Positions 27,439-35,737 of a stretch of DNA of 64,000 nucleotides are shown in pieces (within the stretch, counting starts at the first letter, position 1; each line of letters opens with the position of its first letter). The stretch covers positions 26,256,082 through 26,320,081 of the forward strand of contig NC_067207.1 in assembly GCF_026262505.1 (NCBI RefSeq), written 5' to 3'. The translations under genes were made by a program, and so were the position numbers. The stretch comes from Trichomonas vaginalis G3. Taxonomy: Eukaryota; Parabasalia; Trichomonadida; Trichomonadidae. The notes below the pieces were generated by a model. The model had not been told where the DNA came from. It saw only the letters and a list, made by a program, of their open reading frames with translations, and did no database searches.

Positions 27439-29661
27439 TTTCCTGGACCTCAAGGACCACAAGGAATACAAGGAATACAAGGACCTCAAGGCGAAAACGG
27501 TTTGGATGGTGAAGATGGAAAGGATGGAAAAACTGCTAAATCATGGATATGGAACCTTATAAATACTGGTTTAACAGCTGCTTCATATGGAGTTCTTCAA
27601 TACCAAATCGGAAAGATATGGGCAGTACTTGGTGAAGAAGCTTTAGATGACGTTAAAAATGCTTTGAACTTCATTTCAAATGGTTCGGATACTATTAAAA
27701 CTTTATCTGGTTGGATGCAAGAAACAAGGAGTCAAATAGATACTGTAAGACGTATAGCAAACAATGCACGTACGGGATTGGATACTTTACGAGAAGCACA
27801 AAATACACTAAAGGAAGCAAATGATATTCTTGGCTCAGTATCAGACATGCATGAAGATTGGCTTAAAGGTATTGACAAATCTTTAAAAAATCACAGTCAG
27901 TCTATTGCTGACTACAAGAAAAGTATAGATTTTTTACATAGTGCTATGGACGTACATGATGGAAGCATAAGGAACTTACTTAATGCTAACAATAACTTAC
28001 CAGGAACTATTAAAGCATTTATAAAGTCCTTTGTAAAACCTGGTGCTCTAACATTTAGGTCTTTGAGAGCAAGAGCATTGAAGTCAAGAGATGCAGAAAC
28101 TCCAACAGAACCTACAGAAGGAACTGAAACAACAGAAACTCCAGAAGAACCACCAAAACCAACGGCAAATGAAATATTGTTCGAATATTTTCCAAGGTAC
28201 TCTGTTCTCATTGCATACATTCAAGAAATACTTAAGAAAGCAGACTTGACTTTAGGAGATGATGAAAGTTCTGTATATCTTTCGTTCCAGTTTCAAATAG
28301 CAGAACTTTTGAGACAGATATGCTTAATGTATGACAACATCTCTGATTTCACAAGATATGATGACGACCATGACCCCGAACACGGTGAAGAAGAAGTTTT
28401 ACAAACATCCATTAAGACAGGAAAGGTTTTAACTCAAAGTCTCATTATTGACACCAAAGATGGCGAAGTGGACGTTCTTCAAGAGCTGAAGAAAAATACT
28501 TCTTCGGGAGGTGGTGGTAGGCATGAACTTGAAATAAATGAGATAGAAGAGAAATTAGCCGAAAAAGCAGATAAAAACCATGTTCATTATATAACTTCAG
28601 ACGAACAGATTATAACGGACTACCATGGATATTTAACACAGGATGAACAAATAAGCACTGAAGATGTTAATGAAAGAAGATATAAATTCATTTGTGCTAA
28701 AGGTTATGACATACACTGTACTGTACAGTATGACACAGGTAAAGCACCAGAAGCATTTGGTTATAACAATGAAATTTATGCTTCATACTTCTTTGTTAAC
28801 GGTGTATTAGTTGAACCAAGATTTACTTTGAGAGTTAAGGCAAAAATAACTTTTGAAGATGCTATTAAAAGTAAAGCCAGCAAAGATGAACTTGACGCAA
28901 CGAACAAAGTTTTGAAATCTCATAAACACAATATCTCCGATATAAATGAACTTCAAGCTACATTAAATAGTAAAGCTGACAAGAACCATACACATGAATC
29001 CTTCACTACTGTTAGAGCAGACGACATAATATTGAACTATGATTTGGGTTCAAGTGCACCTTTAGAGAATCCGAGTACAAGCGTAAAAGATACTCTTAAC
29101 AATTTAGATAACAGTTGCAGGAATATCGAAGATCATGCCAGAAACTTTGAAGCATATGAACTACCAGCAATGTTAGATAAGAAAGCAGACAAAACAGAGT
29201 TTCAAATATTAAAGACTGAAATACTTCAAACATTATATCCTGTTGGTTCTATTTATACGTCAATGAATTCAACAAATCCAGAAACAGTTTTAGGTTTTGG
29301 TACGTGGAAGCAGATTGTAGATAAATTCTTATACTGTGCTAGATATTCAAAGCAAACAGGAGGTTCGAAGAAAATTAAAGAAGCAAACCTTCCACCGCAC
29401 ACTCATACAGGAACTACAAACACAACAGGTAGTCATTCACATTCAATAACAAAAAGAGGTTATACAAATCTTGCAGCAGGTTCGGATAGACAGGGAATGA
29501 ATAGATATGATATTTCAAGTGACCCAGTAGATTCAAGCGCAGGTATTTTCTGTGGAACCACAGGAAATCATTCACACACTTTCACAACAAATCCAACAGG
29601 CTCGGGTGCAGATTATATGCCACCATTTATGACTGTATTCGCATGGTACCGCGTTCAATGA
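27439..29661 (+). CDS. phage-like tail-fibre/collar protein with collagen-like start
   Basis: The open frame begins in a Gly-X-Y collagen stretch (GPQGPQGIQGIQGPQGENG), which is where the element is cut. A coiled-coil region follows, then a Pro/Thr-rich linker (TPTEPTEGTETTETPEEPP). Repeated KADKNHVH/KADKNHTH motifs follow, as in phage tail fibres. The C-terminus reads YPVGSIYTSMNSTNPETVLG with paired HxH motifs (PPHTHTG, SHSHS, NHSHTF) and ends MPPFMTVFAWYRVQ. This matches tail-fibre tip and tail-collar domains that bind metal and receptors. Such proteins are known in T. vaginalis Mavericks and would serve attachment to a host cell; that role is inference. Confidence 0.75.
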   Translation, partial: FPGPQGPQGIQGIQGPQGENGLDGEDGKDGKTAKSWIWNLINTGLTAASYGVLQYQIGKIWAVLGEEALDDVKNALNFISNGSDTIKTLSGWMQETRSQIDTVRRIANNARTGLDTLREAQNTLKEANDILGSVSDMHEDWLKGIDKSLKNHSQSIADYKKSIDFLHSAMDVHDGSIRNLLNANNNLPGTIKAFIKSFVKPGALTFRSLRARALKSRDAETPTEPTEGTETTETPEEPPKPTANEILFEYFPRYSVLIAYIQEILKKADLTLGDDESSVYLSFQFQIAELLRQICLMYDNISDFTRYDDDHDPEHGEEEVLQTSIKTGKVLTQSLIIDTKDGEVDVLQELKKNTSSGGGGRHELEINEIEEKLAEKADKNHVHYITSDEQIITDYHGYLTQDEQISTEDVNERRYKFICAKGYDIHCTVQYDTGKAPEAFGYNNEIYASYFFVNGVLVEPRFTLRVKAKITFEDAIKSKASKDELDATNKVLKSHKHNISDINELQATLNSKADKNHTHESFTTVRADDIILNYDLGSSAPLENPSTSVKDTLNNLDNSCRNIEDHARNFEAYELPAMLDKKADKTEFQILKTEILQTLYPVGSIYTSMNSTNPETVLGFGTWKQIVDKFLYCARYSKQTGGSKKIKEANLPPHTHTGTTNTTGSHSHSITKRGYTNLAAGSDRQGMNRYDISSDPVDSSAGIFCGTTGNHSHTFTTNPTGSGADYMPPFMTVFAWYRVQ

Positions 29662-29701
29662 ACGCGCTTGAGCCTAGAATAAAATCTTTAACTTTACATA
29701 A

Positions 29702-30787
29702 ATGAGCTTGAAAGAAGTATTCGAACAACATCCATGGAGGTCATTTAAGAAGTTCAATGAAGCTGCAAAGAGTTGGGGATTTACTAACAGAGCTGAAGTG
29801 AAAAGGTTCTTTGACAAAAATGTTGTACATCAAACAAAAATAAACCCTTACGACTACTTTTTACCAATTTACTCCAACACTCCTGACGCATACCAATTTG
29901 ACACTCTCATTCAAAGCAGAAAAGGAGGACATAACCCATTCCTCATCTTCATTAATGTTAACACTCGCAAAGCATATGCATATCCAATGAGGAATAAAGG
30001 AACTCGTGAAGTGTTAAGAGTTTTACAAAAGTTTGTAGCAGAACATAGCCCAAGTACTTTAACATCAGACCAAGACAGTGCATACCTCAGCAATGAAATC
30101 ACAGATTTTCTCATTAAGCATAACATAACTCACTACACTACTGAAGACCATAACCATAACATACTCGGCATCATAAACCACTTCATAAGAACGCTCAGAG
30201 ATTTAAACCAAGAGCGAGACTTTACCGAAGAAACAATGAAACATTTTCTCGAAGTATATAATTCCTCAACACATTCTACAACAGGGCATACACCAAATTC
30301 AATGACACAACAACAAGAAGAAAAGTATATACAAAAGAAACGAAGCCAAACACAAAATATCAGAAATTCAACACAATTTACCCTCATTCCTGGTACAAAA
30401 GTTCGTGTAGTTCTTGACGACAAACCGTTGACAAAGAAACGTTTAAGGTTAAGTAGAAACTATTATATCGTAGACTCTACGCAAGGTAATGGATATCTTA
30501 TAAAAGCTGCTGACGACTCTATTGCGTTTTATCCTCGTCATAAATTAGTTGAAAGTAGTAATGGCAAACTTGCTGAAACCATTGACGAAGCAAAGCGAGG
30601 AGTGGTTATTGAAATACTTGGCTACAACATAAACGATGACACTTATAAAGTAAGATATGAAGGAGGCGTTGAAGATGTTATACCATCTAAGAACTTGAGA
30701 GAGTCAAAGTCAACACATCTGGGACCATTAGAGCGGGAGTACTGGAAAGACAAAAATAAGCCAGAAAGAATAAGAAAATTCTTCTAA
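29702..30787 (+). CDS. retroviral-type integrase (Maverick c-integrase)
   Basis: A 361-residue protein with an ATG start, 40 bases after the tail-fibre stop. The rve (RNase-H fold) core is visible: YQFDTLIQSRKG with its first Asp, ADVGT-like strands replaced by FINVNTRKAYAYPM, LTSDQDSAYLSNEITDFL with the second Asp, then NHNILGIINHFIRTLRD. The C-terminal part (residues 300-345: GYNINDDTYKVRYEGGVEDV) is chromodomain-like. The protein inserts the element into host DNA. The length is typical for Polinton integrases. Confidence 0.85.
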   Translation: MSLKEVFEQHPWRSFKKFNEAAKSWGFTNRAEVKRFFDKNVVHQTKINPYDYFLPIYSNTPDAYQFDTLIQSRKGGHNPFLIFINVNTRKAYAYPMRNKGTREVLRVLQKFVAEHSPSTLTSDQDSAYLSNEITDFLIKHNITHYTTEDHNHNILGIINHFIRTLRDLNQERDFTEETMKHFLEVYNSSTHSTTGHTPNSMTQQQEEKYIQKKRSQTQNIRNSTQFTLIPGTKVRVVLDDKPLTKKRLRLSRNYYIVDSTQGNGYLIKAADDSIAFYPRHKLVESSNGKLAETIDEAKRGVVIEILGYNINDDTYKVRYEGGVEDVIPSKNLRESKSTHLGPLEREYWKDKNKPERIRKFF

Positions 30788-30825
30788 ACTTTTTCATTAG
30801 ATGTAAATCAGACAAAATAATTTTT

Positions 30826-30872
30826 AGGTGAAGAGGTGAGATCTCACCTGTTTTTTCACCTCTTTTTTCACC
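30826..30872. repeat. palindromic GGTGA cassette, copy 1
   Basis: AGGTGA-AGAGGTGA, then the palindrome GGTGAGATCTCACC (30835-30848), then two TTTTTTCACC arms. It lies just after the integrase gene and is followed by three more hairpins: GCCGC-TTA-GCGGC, AGACCC-TTT-GGGTCT and CATGAA-AA-TTCATG, reaching to about 30918. Confidence 0.85.
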
Positions 30873-30992
30873 CTCGCCGCTTAGCGGCTCAGACCCTTTG
30901 GGTCTCATGAAAATTCATGAATTTCCTTAAGATAGAAAAATAAAGTTAGTTTTATTTTTTATTTATTTTTTATTTGGTATGTAAGAACAGAA

Positions 30993-31658
30993 ATGTCAGT
31001 CGAAGCAAAAACATTCACGAACAAATCTAATGGCGAAACATTCACAAAAGGCACTTATAATGGTATTGAAGTCTTACGTAGAGACAAGGATGGTTACATT
31101 AATGCAACAAAGATGGCAAGAGAAGCAGAAAAGTTAAACCATTTAAACAGATTTCTCAATAGTGCTAAAATGCAGGAAATTCTTGAGTTTTGGTTGAAAA
31201 AATACGGTCGAGCCAAACGTGGCTCAACCTCAAAACAAGCATTTTATGAGCTTACTAAGGGTGTTATAAATGAATTCAAAGGTATTTACATACATCCTGA
31301 CCTCGTTCATTTTGTTGCTGAATGGTGCTCTGTAAAGTATGCATTTTATGTCAAAGATATTATGGACTCCATAGACAAGAAAGTTCATGAGAAGTTAGAT
31401 GAAGAAGAACTCGAAGATACAGTAGAAAATGCAAAACATTTGTTTGAAGAAGAAGTTAGAAAAATGCATGAAAAACAATTAGAACATGAACGTGAGATAT
31501 GTTATGGTTATAGAGATTCTCCATACGAACTAGACCAATGGGAACTAGAAGATTTAAAGAGAGAATTTAGAGAATATGAACTCGCTAAGATAGCATTAGA
31601 AACTGCAGAAAAGAAGTTAAAAGTTTGGGGTCGTTTTGTACAAAAATATTGTGAGTAA
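30993..31658 (+). CDS. KilA-N domain protein
   Basis: A 221-residue protein with an ATG start. Residues 20-125 form a KilA-N domain: DGYINATKMAREA, LNRFLNSAKMQEIL, and the late IHPDLVHFVAEWCSVKYAFY motif. KilA-N is a DNA-binding domain of large DNA viruses and phages. The rest is a charged coiled coil (DKKVHEKLDEEELEDT). Its leader (GTATGTAAGAACAGAAATG) closely matches that of the second KilA-N-type gene at 33603. It is probably a regulator of element genes. Two scraps of the C-terminal part occur at 45385 and 45459. Confidence 0.8.
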   Translation: MSVEAKTFTNKSNGETFTKGTYNGIEVLRRDKDGYINATKMAREAEKLNHLNRFLNSAKMQEILEFWLKKYGRAKRGSTSKQAFYELTKGVINEFKGIYIHPDLVHFVAEWCSVKYAFYVKDIMDSIDKKVHEKLDEEELEDTVENAKHLFEEEVRKMHEKQLEHEREICYGYRDSPYELDQWELEDLKREFREYELAKIALETAEKKLKVWGRFVQKYCE

Positions 31659-31700
31659 ATGAACCATTTATTTTTATTGAATTCACCAAAAATAATGTTT

Positions 31701-31749
31701 AGGGTAGATGGTTAGATCTAACCCGATTTCTAACCTCATTTCTAACCTC
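31701..31749. repeat. GGTGA cassette, co-varied copy (GGTTA form)
   Basis: The same layout as the other cassettes, but the palindrome is GGTTAGATCTAACC (31710-31723) and the following arms read TTTCTAACC three times. Left and right arms have changed together, so pairing is kept. It lies just after the KilA-N gene, with the usual TGAATTTTCATGAATTTC flank. Confidence 0.8.
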
Positions 31750-31831
31750 GTGAATTTTCATGAATTTCCTTAAGATAGAAAAAATAAAGTTAGTTTTATT
31801 TTTATTTATTTTTTTATTTTGTATAAAAGAT

Positions 31832-32773
31832 ATGATTTCAACAATCGGCACAACAACAATTCAAACAACTACAGCACCAAACTCGCTAGTCATGAATCCT
31901 ACGTCAATGTTGGTAGAGATGAAAAGCTTTATTCCTTCTTCATATACTTTTGAAACAGAAATCCAGAAGATAAAGCAAGAACTTTTAACAAGTAATTTAG
32001 ACTGTAGTGCGAAAGATGAAACAAATGAACAGTATCTTTATGAAATGGAGGACCTCATCGACCATTTGCCTAAACTACCTGAAATTCAGCAGCAAAAACT
32101 AACTATTCCTGAATTCGACGAAATTGAAGTCAAAGCAACTGACTCAGTAGAAATTAAGAAATTCATACGTAAAGTAAATTATGAATTCCTTGGTTTTCAT
32201 TGCAACCATAAAGTTATGGACAAAGATTGCGACACGGTTTATAAAAATATTTCTGACCTTTACAAATCCGAAGAATTTAAGACATACGATAACTTTGTTT
32301 CATTAGTTGCAAAATGTGTATGGCAGATAAGAGATAAAGATAGAAGAGGTAAAGTATGGAATGAACAGATAAAACCAGCAGCTTTTGAGTTAAAGAAAAC
32401 CATTGACGCTTTAGTTGTTCTAGCTGGTTTTATTTCAATGTATAACGCAAAAACGATGCCGCAATGTTCAAAATGTAAAGCAGCAATAAGAAAATATAAC
32501 TACTCAGTCAAAGAGATAGAAAGAATGCGAAACGACTATGCAGACTTAAAGAAAGAAGCAGAAAAGCCAGCAGAAGATAAAATGGATATGTTGACATTTC
32601 TTAATAAAAACTATCCAACAGCAGAAGATTTCCTTCTGTCTGACGTCAAGAAGAAATATAAAGAGACTTTCGGCATGATTAAAACATTCGATGTACTAAA
32701 AGAAGAAATAGAAGCTACGAAATTGTTTAGGATTTCAAATATACATCGTACAATTCATGTAAAACGCTTGTGA
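31832..32773 (+). CDS. Maverick protein of unknown function with CxxC motif
   Basis: I start it at MISTIGTTTIQTTTAPNSL (31832). The upstream in-frame ATG at 31760 lies inside the cassette flank and would read an AT-rich leader. The protein has about 313 residues, with a Thr-rich N-terminus and a helical body containing VNYEFLGFHCNHKVMDKDCD and MPQCSKCKAAIRKYNYSVKE (a CxxC pair that may bind zinc). A second, broken copy lies on the minus strand at 56163-57002. No known family is recognised. Its recurrence in two elements shows it is a genuine element gene. Confidence 0.6.
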   Translation: MISTIGTTTIQTTTAPNSLVMNPTSMLVEMKSFIPSSYTFETEIQKIKQELLTSNLDCSAKDETNEQYLYEMEDLIDHLPKLPEIQQQKLTIPEFDEIEVKATDSVEIKKFIRKVNYEFLGFHCNHKVMDKDCDTVYKNISDLYKSEEFKTYDNFVSLVAKCVWQIRDKDRRGKVWNEQIKPAAFELKKTIDALVVLAGFISMYNAKTMPQCSKCKAAIRKYNYSVKEIERMRNDYADLKKEAEKPAEDKMDMLTFLNKNYPTAEDFLLSDVKKKYKETFGMIKTFDVLKEEIEATKLFRISNIHRTIHVKRL

Positions 32774-32777
32774 AAAA

Positions 32778-32815
32778 AGAGGTGAAAAAACAGGTGAGAT
32801 CTCATCTCTTCACCT
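32778..32815. repeat. palindromic GGTGA cassette, copy 3 (reverse orientation)
   Basis: AGAGGTGAAAAAACAGGTGA, then GATCTCATC and TCTTCACC arms. It lies immediately after the preceding gene, with one arm imperfect. Confidence 0.75.
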
Positions 32816-32925
32816 CAATTCTATTTTTGGTCAAAGTTTCCACGAGAGAAAAGATTCCTCATTCGCTAAGGATTCCAAAAATGAAAAAATCATTGATTTC
32901 GGCTAAGAAAAAACGGCAAAACCCT

Positions 32926-32990
32926 TCTTCCACGGGAACAAAGAAATAAAGAAGAAATAAAGTAAATTTTTTATTTATTCCCGTGGAAGA
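32926..32990. repeat. 13-bp inverted repeat
   Basis: TCTTCCACGGGAA (32926-32938) faces TTCCCGTGGAAGA (32978-32990) across 39 AT-rich bases. It could form a transcript-end hairpin between convergent genes. Confidence 0.7.
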
Positions 32991-33049
32991 TAGAGCACTT
33001 TTATGACACTTTTTATTCACGACAAACAAGACAAACAAAGAAAATACGA

Positions 33050-33122
33050 CGCTGTCGCGGTTCGAACCACAGACTCTGACCCCTCCATAACACCACCTTA
33101 GACCACTGTGCTACGTAGCCTG
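33050..33122 (-). ncRNA. tRNA-like sequence with pol III A and B boxes (relic)
   Basis: The minus strand contains TAGCACAGTGG (A box, 33103-33113) and GGTTCGAACCG (B box, 33058-33068), at a spacing normal for a tRNA gene. The D-arm partly pairs. The T-arm and acceptor stem do not pair cleanly and no confident anticodon stem is seen, so this is probably a decayed tRNA or a tRNA-derived promoter. Confidence 0.35.
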
Positions 33123-33161
33123 TCGACATAAGATTTTATAAATTGCATATTTGACGTAAAT

Positions 33162-33497
33162 TTATTTCCATCTGGCTTCCCACCGCATAAGATATTCATA
33201 CGTGTTTGTAAGACATTCATTAAACTTCTTTTCTATTGCATCTAATCTTGCGTTATTTTTTTCAATAACTTGTTTGTATTCTTCATCATTGTTAACCAAT
33301 TTTTTATCTACAAATTTTATTAGTGTTTGATTCACTTCGTTATGATAACGGTCATATTCTTTCAATACGTAAGTGAAGACAAAATGCGTCGTACCTTCAA
33401 TCTTAAAGCTTAAAGAACTTTCAACACAGTTTTGAGGGTCTGTCAGTGCGTCAATGAGATAGTATTCGAAGTCAGTCAATAATCTTTTTAAAGTCAT
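33162..33497 (-). CDS. Maverick protein of unknown function (EYD..KFV family)
   Basis: A 111-residue protein with an ATG start. Its middle (FTYVLKEYDRYHNEVNQTL, then IKFVDKKLVNNDEEYK) matches the minus-strand gene at 54364-54811 in element 3 (FWEYDKNHKTLG, FKFVNDRLVDRDDADWK). The C-terminal third is a probable coiled coil (NNARLDAIEKKFNECL). No known family. Conservation between two elements supports it as a real gene. Confidence 0.6.
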   Translation of the reverse strand: MTLKRLLTDFEYYLIDALTDPQNCVESSLSFKIEGTTHFVFTYVLKEYDRYHNEVNQTLIKFVDKKLVNNDEEYKQVIEKNNARLDAIEKKFNECLTNTYEYLMRWEARWK

Positions 33498-33602
33498 TTC
33501 ATACAGGATAAAATTTAATGTTGTGAAGAAATAGTGTTTATCTCAGAAAAATAACGCTAATTTTTTTCTAACAATTTTTTTATTTTGTATGTAAAGACAG
33601 TA

Positions 33603-34430
33603 ATGTCAACATCAGAGAACACAACAACAGTTATAGTCCATGAAGCCATAAATGAAGAATACGAGTACATACAGTATAACAAACAGTTACGTCTCATTCG
33701 TTCAGTCAAAGATGACATGTACCAAGTGCAAAGTATAATGAATGCTCTTCGTTCTACAAAGCAAGCATATCATTGGTTTGAAAACCAACAGACAAAAGAA
33801 CTTTTAGAAGAATTTCCTCATATGATTGCTTCCCTCGGAAAACCGGGGGAAGAGATTCCGTATGAAAATCGCAAGAATTTGGCTCCTGGTTTGAAAGGTT
33901 ATTATGTTCATAGACTTTTAGTAAATGCTGTAGCAATGTGGGCTTCACCTCGTTATGCTTGTTATATTTTCATGATGTTAGATGAACTATATAAAGCAGA
34001 ACGTGAAGAGATGGAAATGAAACTTCAAGCAAAAGATGAAGTCATTGAATCCAAAGACAAAAGCATGCAGAAAAGAATACCGCGTTCGGTACCAAAAGGA
34101 AAGGAAAAGAGTTATAAGTATATGATATATACTGAAGAGTTGGAGAAAGAAGAAGATAAAGATATGGTTATGTTGCATTTAGTCAGAAGAAACAACAAGA
34201 GCTTTTATGACTTAGCTAAAATATATAAATCTGACAGAAACTGGTTCTATCGTGAAAACTTACCGATTTCAATGACACCGAATGAGCAAATAAAGGAAAT
34301 TGTCAAAAATACTCTTCCTCAAACACACTATGACATCAAAGGTTGCACAATACTTACATTCAAAGAAGACTTAACATTACTGAAGGAAAAAATAACAGAA
34401 TATTTCGATAACTTCAAAGAGGAAGAATAA
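33603..34430 (+). CDS. KilA-N-type protein, second copy
   Basis: I start it at the ATG giving MSTSENTTTVIVHE. The N-terminal half follows a divergent KilA-N pattern: LRSTKQAYHWFENQQTKELL, then LAPGLKGYYVHRLLVNAVAM and WASPRYACYIFMMLDELYKA. The C-terminal half (YKYMIYTEELEKEEDKDMVM, RRNNKSFYDLAKIYKSDRNW) looks like an MSV199/D6R-type or similar viral C-terminal module. Its leader (GTATGTAAAGACAGTAATG) is nearly that of the 30993 gene, so the two are probably co-regulated. It is probably DNA-binding. Confidence 0.65.
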   Translation: MSTSENTTTVIVHEAINEEYEYIQYNKQLRLIRSVKDDMYQVQSIMNALRSTKQAYHWFENQQTKELLEEFPHMIASLGKPGEEIPYENRKNLAPGLKGYYVHRLLVNAVAMWASPRYACYIFMMLDELYKAEREEMEMKLQAKDEVIESKDKSMQKRIPRSVPKGKEKSYKYMIYTEELEKEEDKDMVMLHLVRRNNKSFYDLAKIYKSDRNWFYRENLPISMTPNEQIKEIVKNTLPQTHYDIKGCTILTFKEDLTLLKEKITEYFDNFKEEE

Positions 34431-34486
34431 AAAAATCTAAGCTAATTTTATTTTTTTTATAAAAATTTTATCTCATATGAAAGAAC

Positions 34487-34702
34487 ATGAATTTAGAATA
34501 TTCGGAACTCATGACAGAAGAAGAGAACGAACAACATGTAAAAGATTATGCAAAATTTCTGAAGACATACAAAGCATTTAAACAATATCTAAATGCTTCT
34601 AAAGATTATGCAAAATTTCTGAAGGTATATAAAGCTTATGAAAAAGCGTATGAAAAGTTTATACATTGGGGAATTGTTGTAAAATATCGATATGAAGACT
34701 AA
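34487..34702 (+). CDS. small repeat protein, 71 aa
   Basis: An ATG frame with an internal 60-bp direct duplication: KDYAKFLKTYKAFKQYLNAS followed by KDYAKFLKVYKAYEKAYEKF. The helices are rich in Lys, Tyr and Phe. No family is recognised. Confidence 0.45.
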   Translation: MNLEYSELMTEEENEQHVKDYAKFLKTYKAFKQYLNASKDYAKFLKVYKAYEKAYEKFIHWGIVVKYRYED

Positions 34703-34720
34703 CCAAAAATATATTTTTGC

Positions 34721-35182
34721 TTAAATAGCTTCAGGGTCTATTTCTTCAACCATTTCACTTCCTTCGTCAATGTCAATAGAAGCTTCTTCAACCTTTGGTA
34801 AGAATTTCTGTATAACATCTTTGTTCGTTATTGTCTTCAGAGATGAAGGATAATATTTCACATTTGTTTCACCCTTCTTATATTCTTTCTGTTCGGAAAG
34901 ATTTAAAGCAATACTGAAGAAGTCAATATTAGAGTTCTTTATAACAGTATAATGAGTATCTTTGACATTCACGAAGAAACTCTTTTGTTTCAAAACTACT
35001 GCTAACTCTTGTGAAGTATAACGTTTGCGGTCAATGACGATAGCTAATGGTCTGACATACTGACCAAACTTAGATTCTTTCACAAACTTCTTGTTAAAGA
35101 TAACATTAACATTTGAAGCATTATTGAACTCATTCTTGATGGCAGTAGCGAGAGCATTGTATGAAAAGAACTTGTCTTGCAT
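34721..35182 (-). CDS. Maverick protein of unknown function, 153 aa
   Basis: An ATG frame beginning MQDKFFSYNALATAIKNEFN. Alternating strand-like segments follow (VNVIFNKKFVKESKFGQYVR, LAIVIDRKRYTSQEL) and the tail is acidic (DIDEGSEMVEEIDPEAI). The acidic C-terminus after a compact domain resembles small viral single-strand-binding proteins in layout, as does the gene at 53922. That is inference only. Confidence 0.5.
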   Translation of the reverse strand: MQDKFFSYNALATAIKNEFNNASNVNVIFNKKFVKESKFGQYVRPLAIVIDRKRYTSQELAVVLKQKSFFVNVKDTHYTVIKNSNIDFFSIALNLSEQKEYKKGETNVKYYPSSLKTITNKDVIQKFLPKVEEASIDIDEGSEMVEEIDPEAI

Positions 35183-35269
35183 GTGTGTTCATTAAATAAT
35201 ATTAAATTATTTTGAAAAATAACTTTAAAAAATCTAATCTAATTTTTTCAAAAAATATTTTTTTTATTT

Positions 35270-35727
35270 CCTACTAAAGATGTATCGGAAGTTGTCTAAG
35301 TTAGAACACTCGAAATAAAACAACTTCTTACAGAAGCTAACATAGAAGCAGCAAAGCATTACGCAACAAACAAAAAAGCACTCGCTGACATCCTCAATGA
35401 CTATAATGGTGCAATAAGTTATGATAGAATTCATGAGTTCATAAAGCTGCAACGCGGCGAGGACGAAGTCCATGCAAGAGCATTTCTTTAATGACGTTGC
35501 TATTGACTTATATCATAGACGTTCAGTACCTCATGAAGTAAGAAGAGAAATGTTTGACATAAAAATGCAAACGTTGGTGAAACAAGAAGAAGAGACGAAC
35601 AATGAAACAACAGAGAAGAGAGATGTTTAAGAGCGCTATAGAACAAGTTCGCAAAGCTAACGATGTCATTCGTTCCATTGACGACAAACAAAAGGGTGAG
35701 AGATGGTTAAGAAAGATGAAAGAATAG
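35270..35727 (+). pseudogene. coding remnants upstream of polymerase B
   Basis: Helical, Lys/Glu-rich coding traces on the plus strand. They include a complete 41-codon ATG frame at 35602-35727 (ending RSIDDKQKGERWLRKMKE). The stretch looks broken and may have been one or two small genes or the lead-in to the polymerase gene. No family is recognised. Confidence 0.35.
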
Positions 35728-35737
35728 GAAGAGAAAT

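Noticed and set aside
31760-31831. Upstream ATG for the CxxC unknown protein, giving a hydrophobic leader
   Set aside because: That stretch is the cassette flank and AT-rich promoter tract; the second copy at 57002 supports the later start.
33585-33602. Upstream start for the second KilA-N-type gene
   Set aside because: The frame opens at a TTG; the ATG at 33603 matches the leader-to-ATG layout of the 30993 gene.
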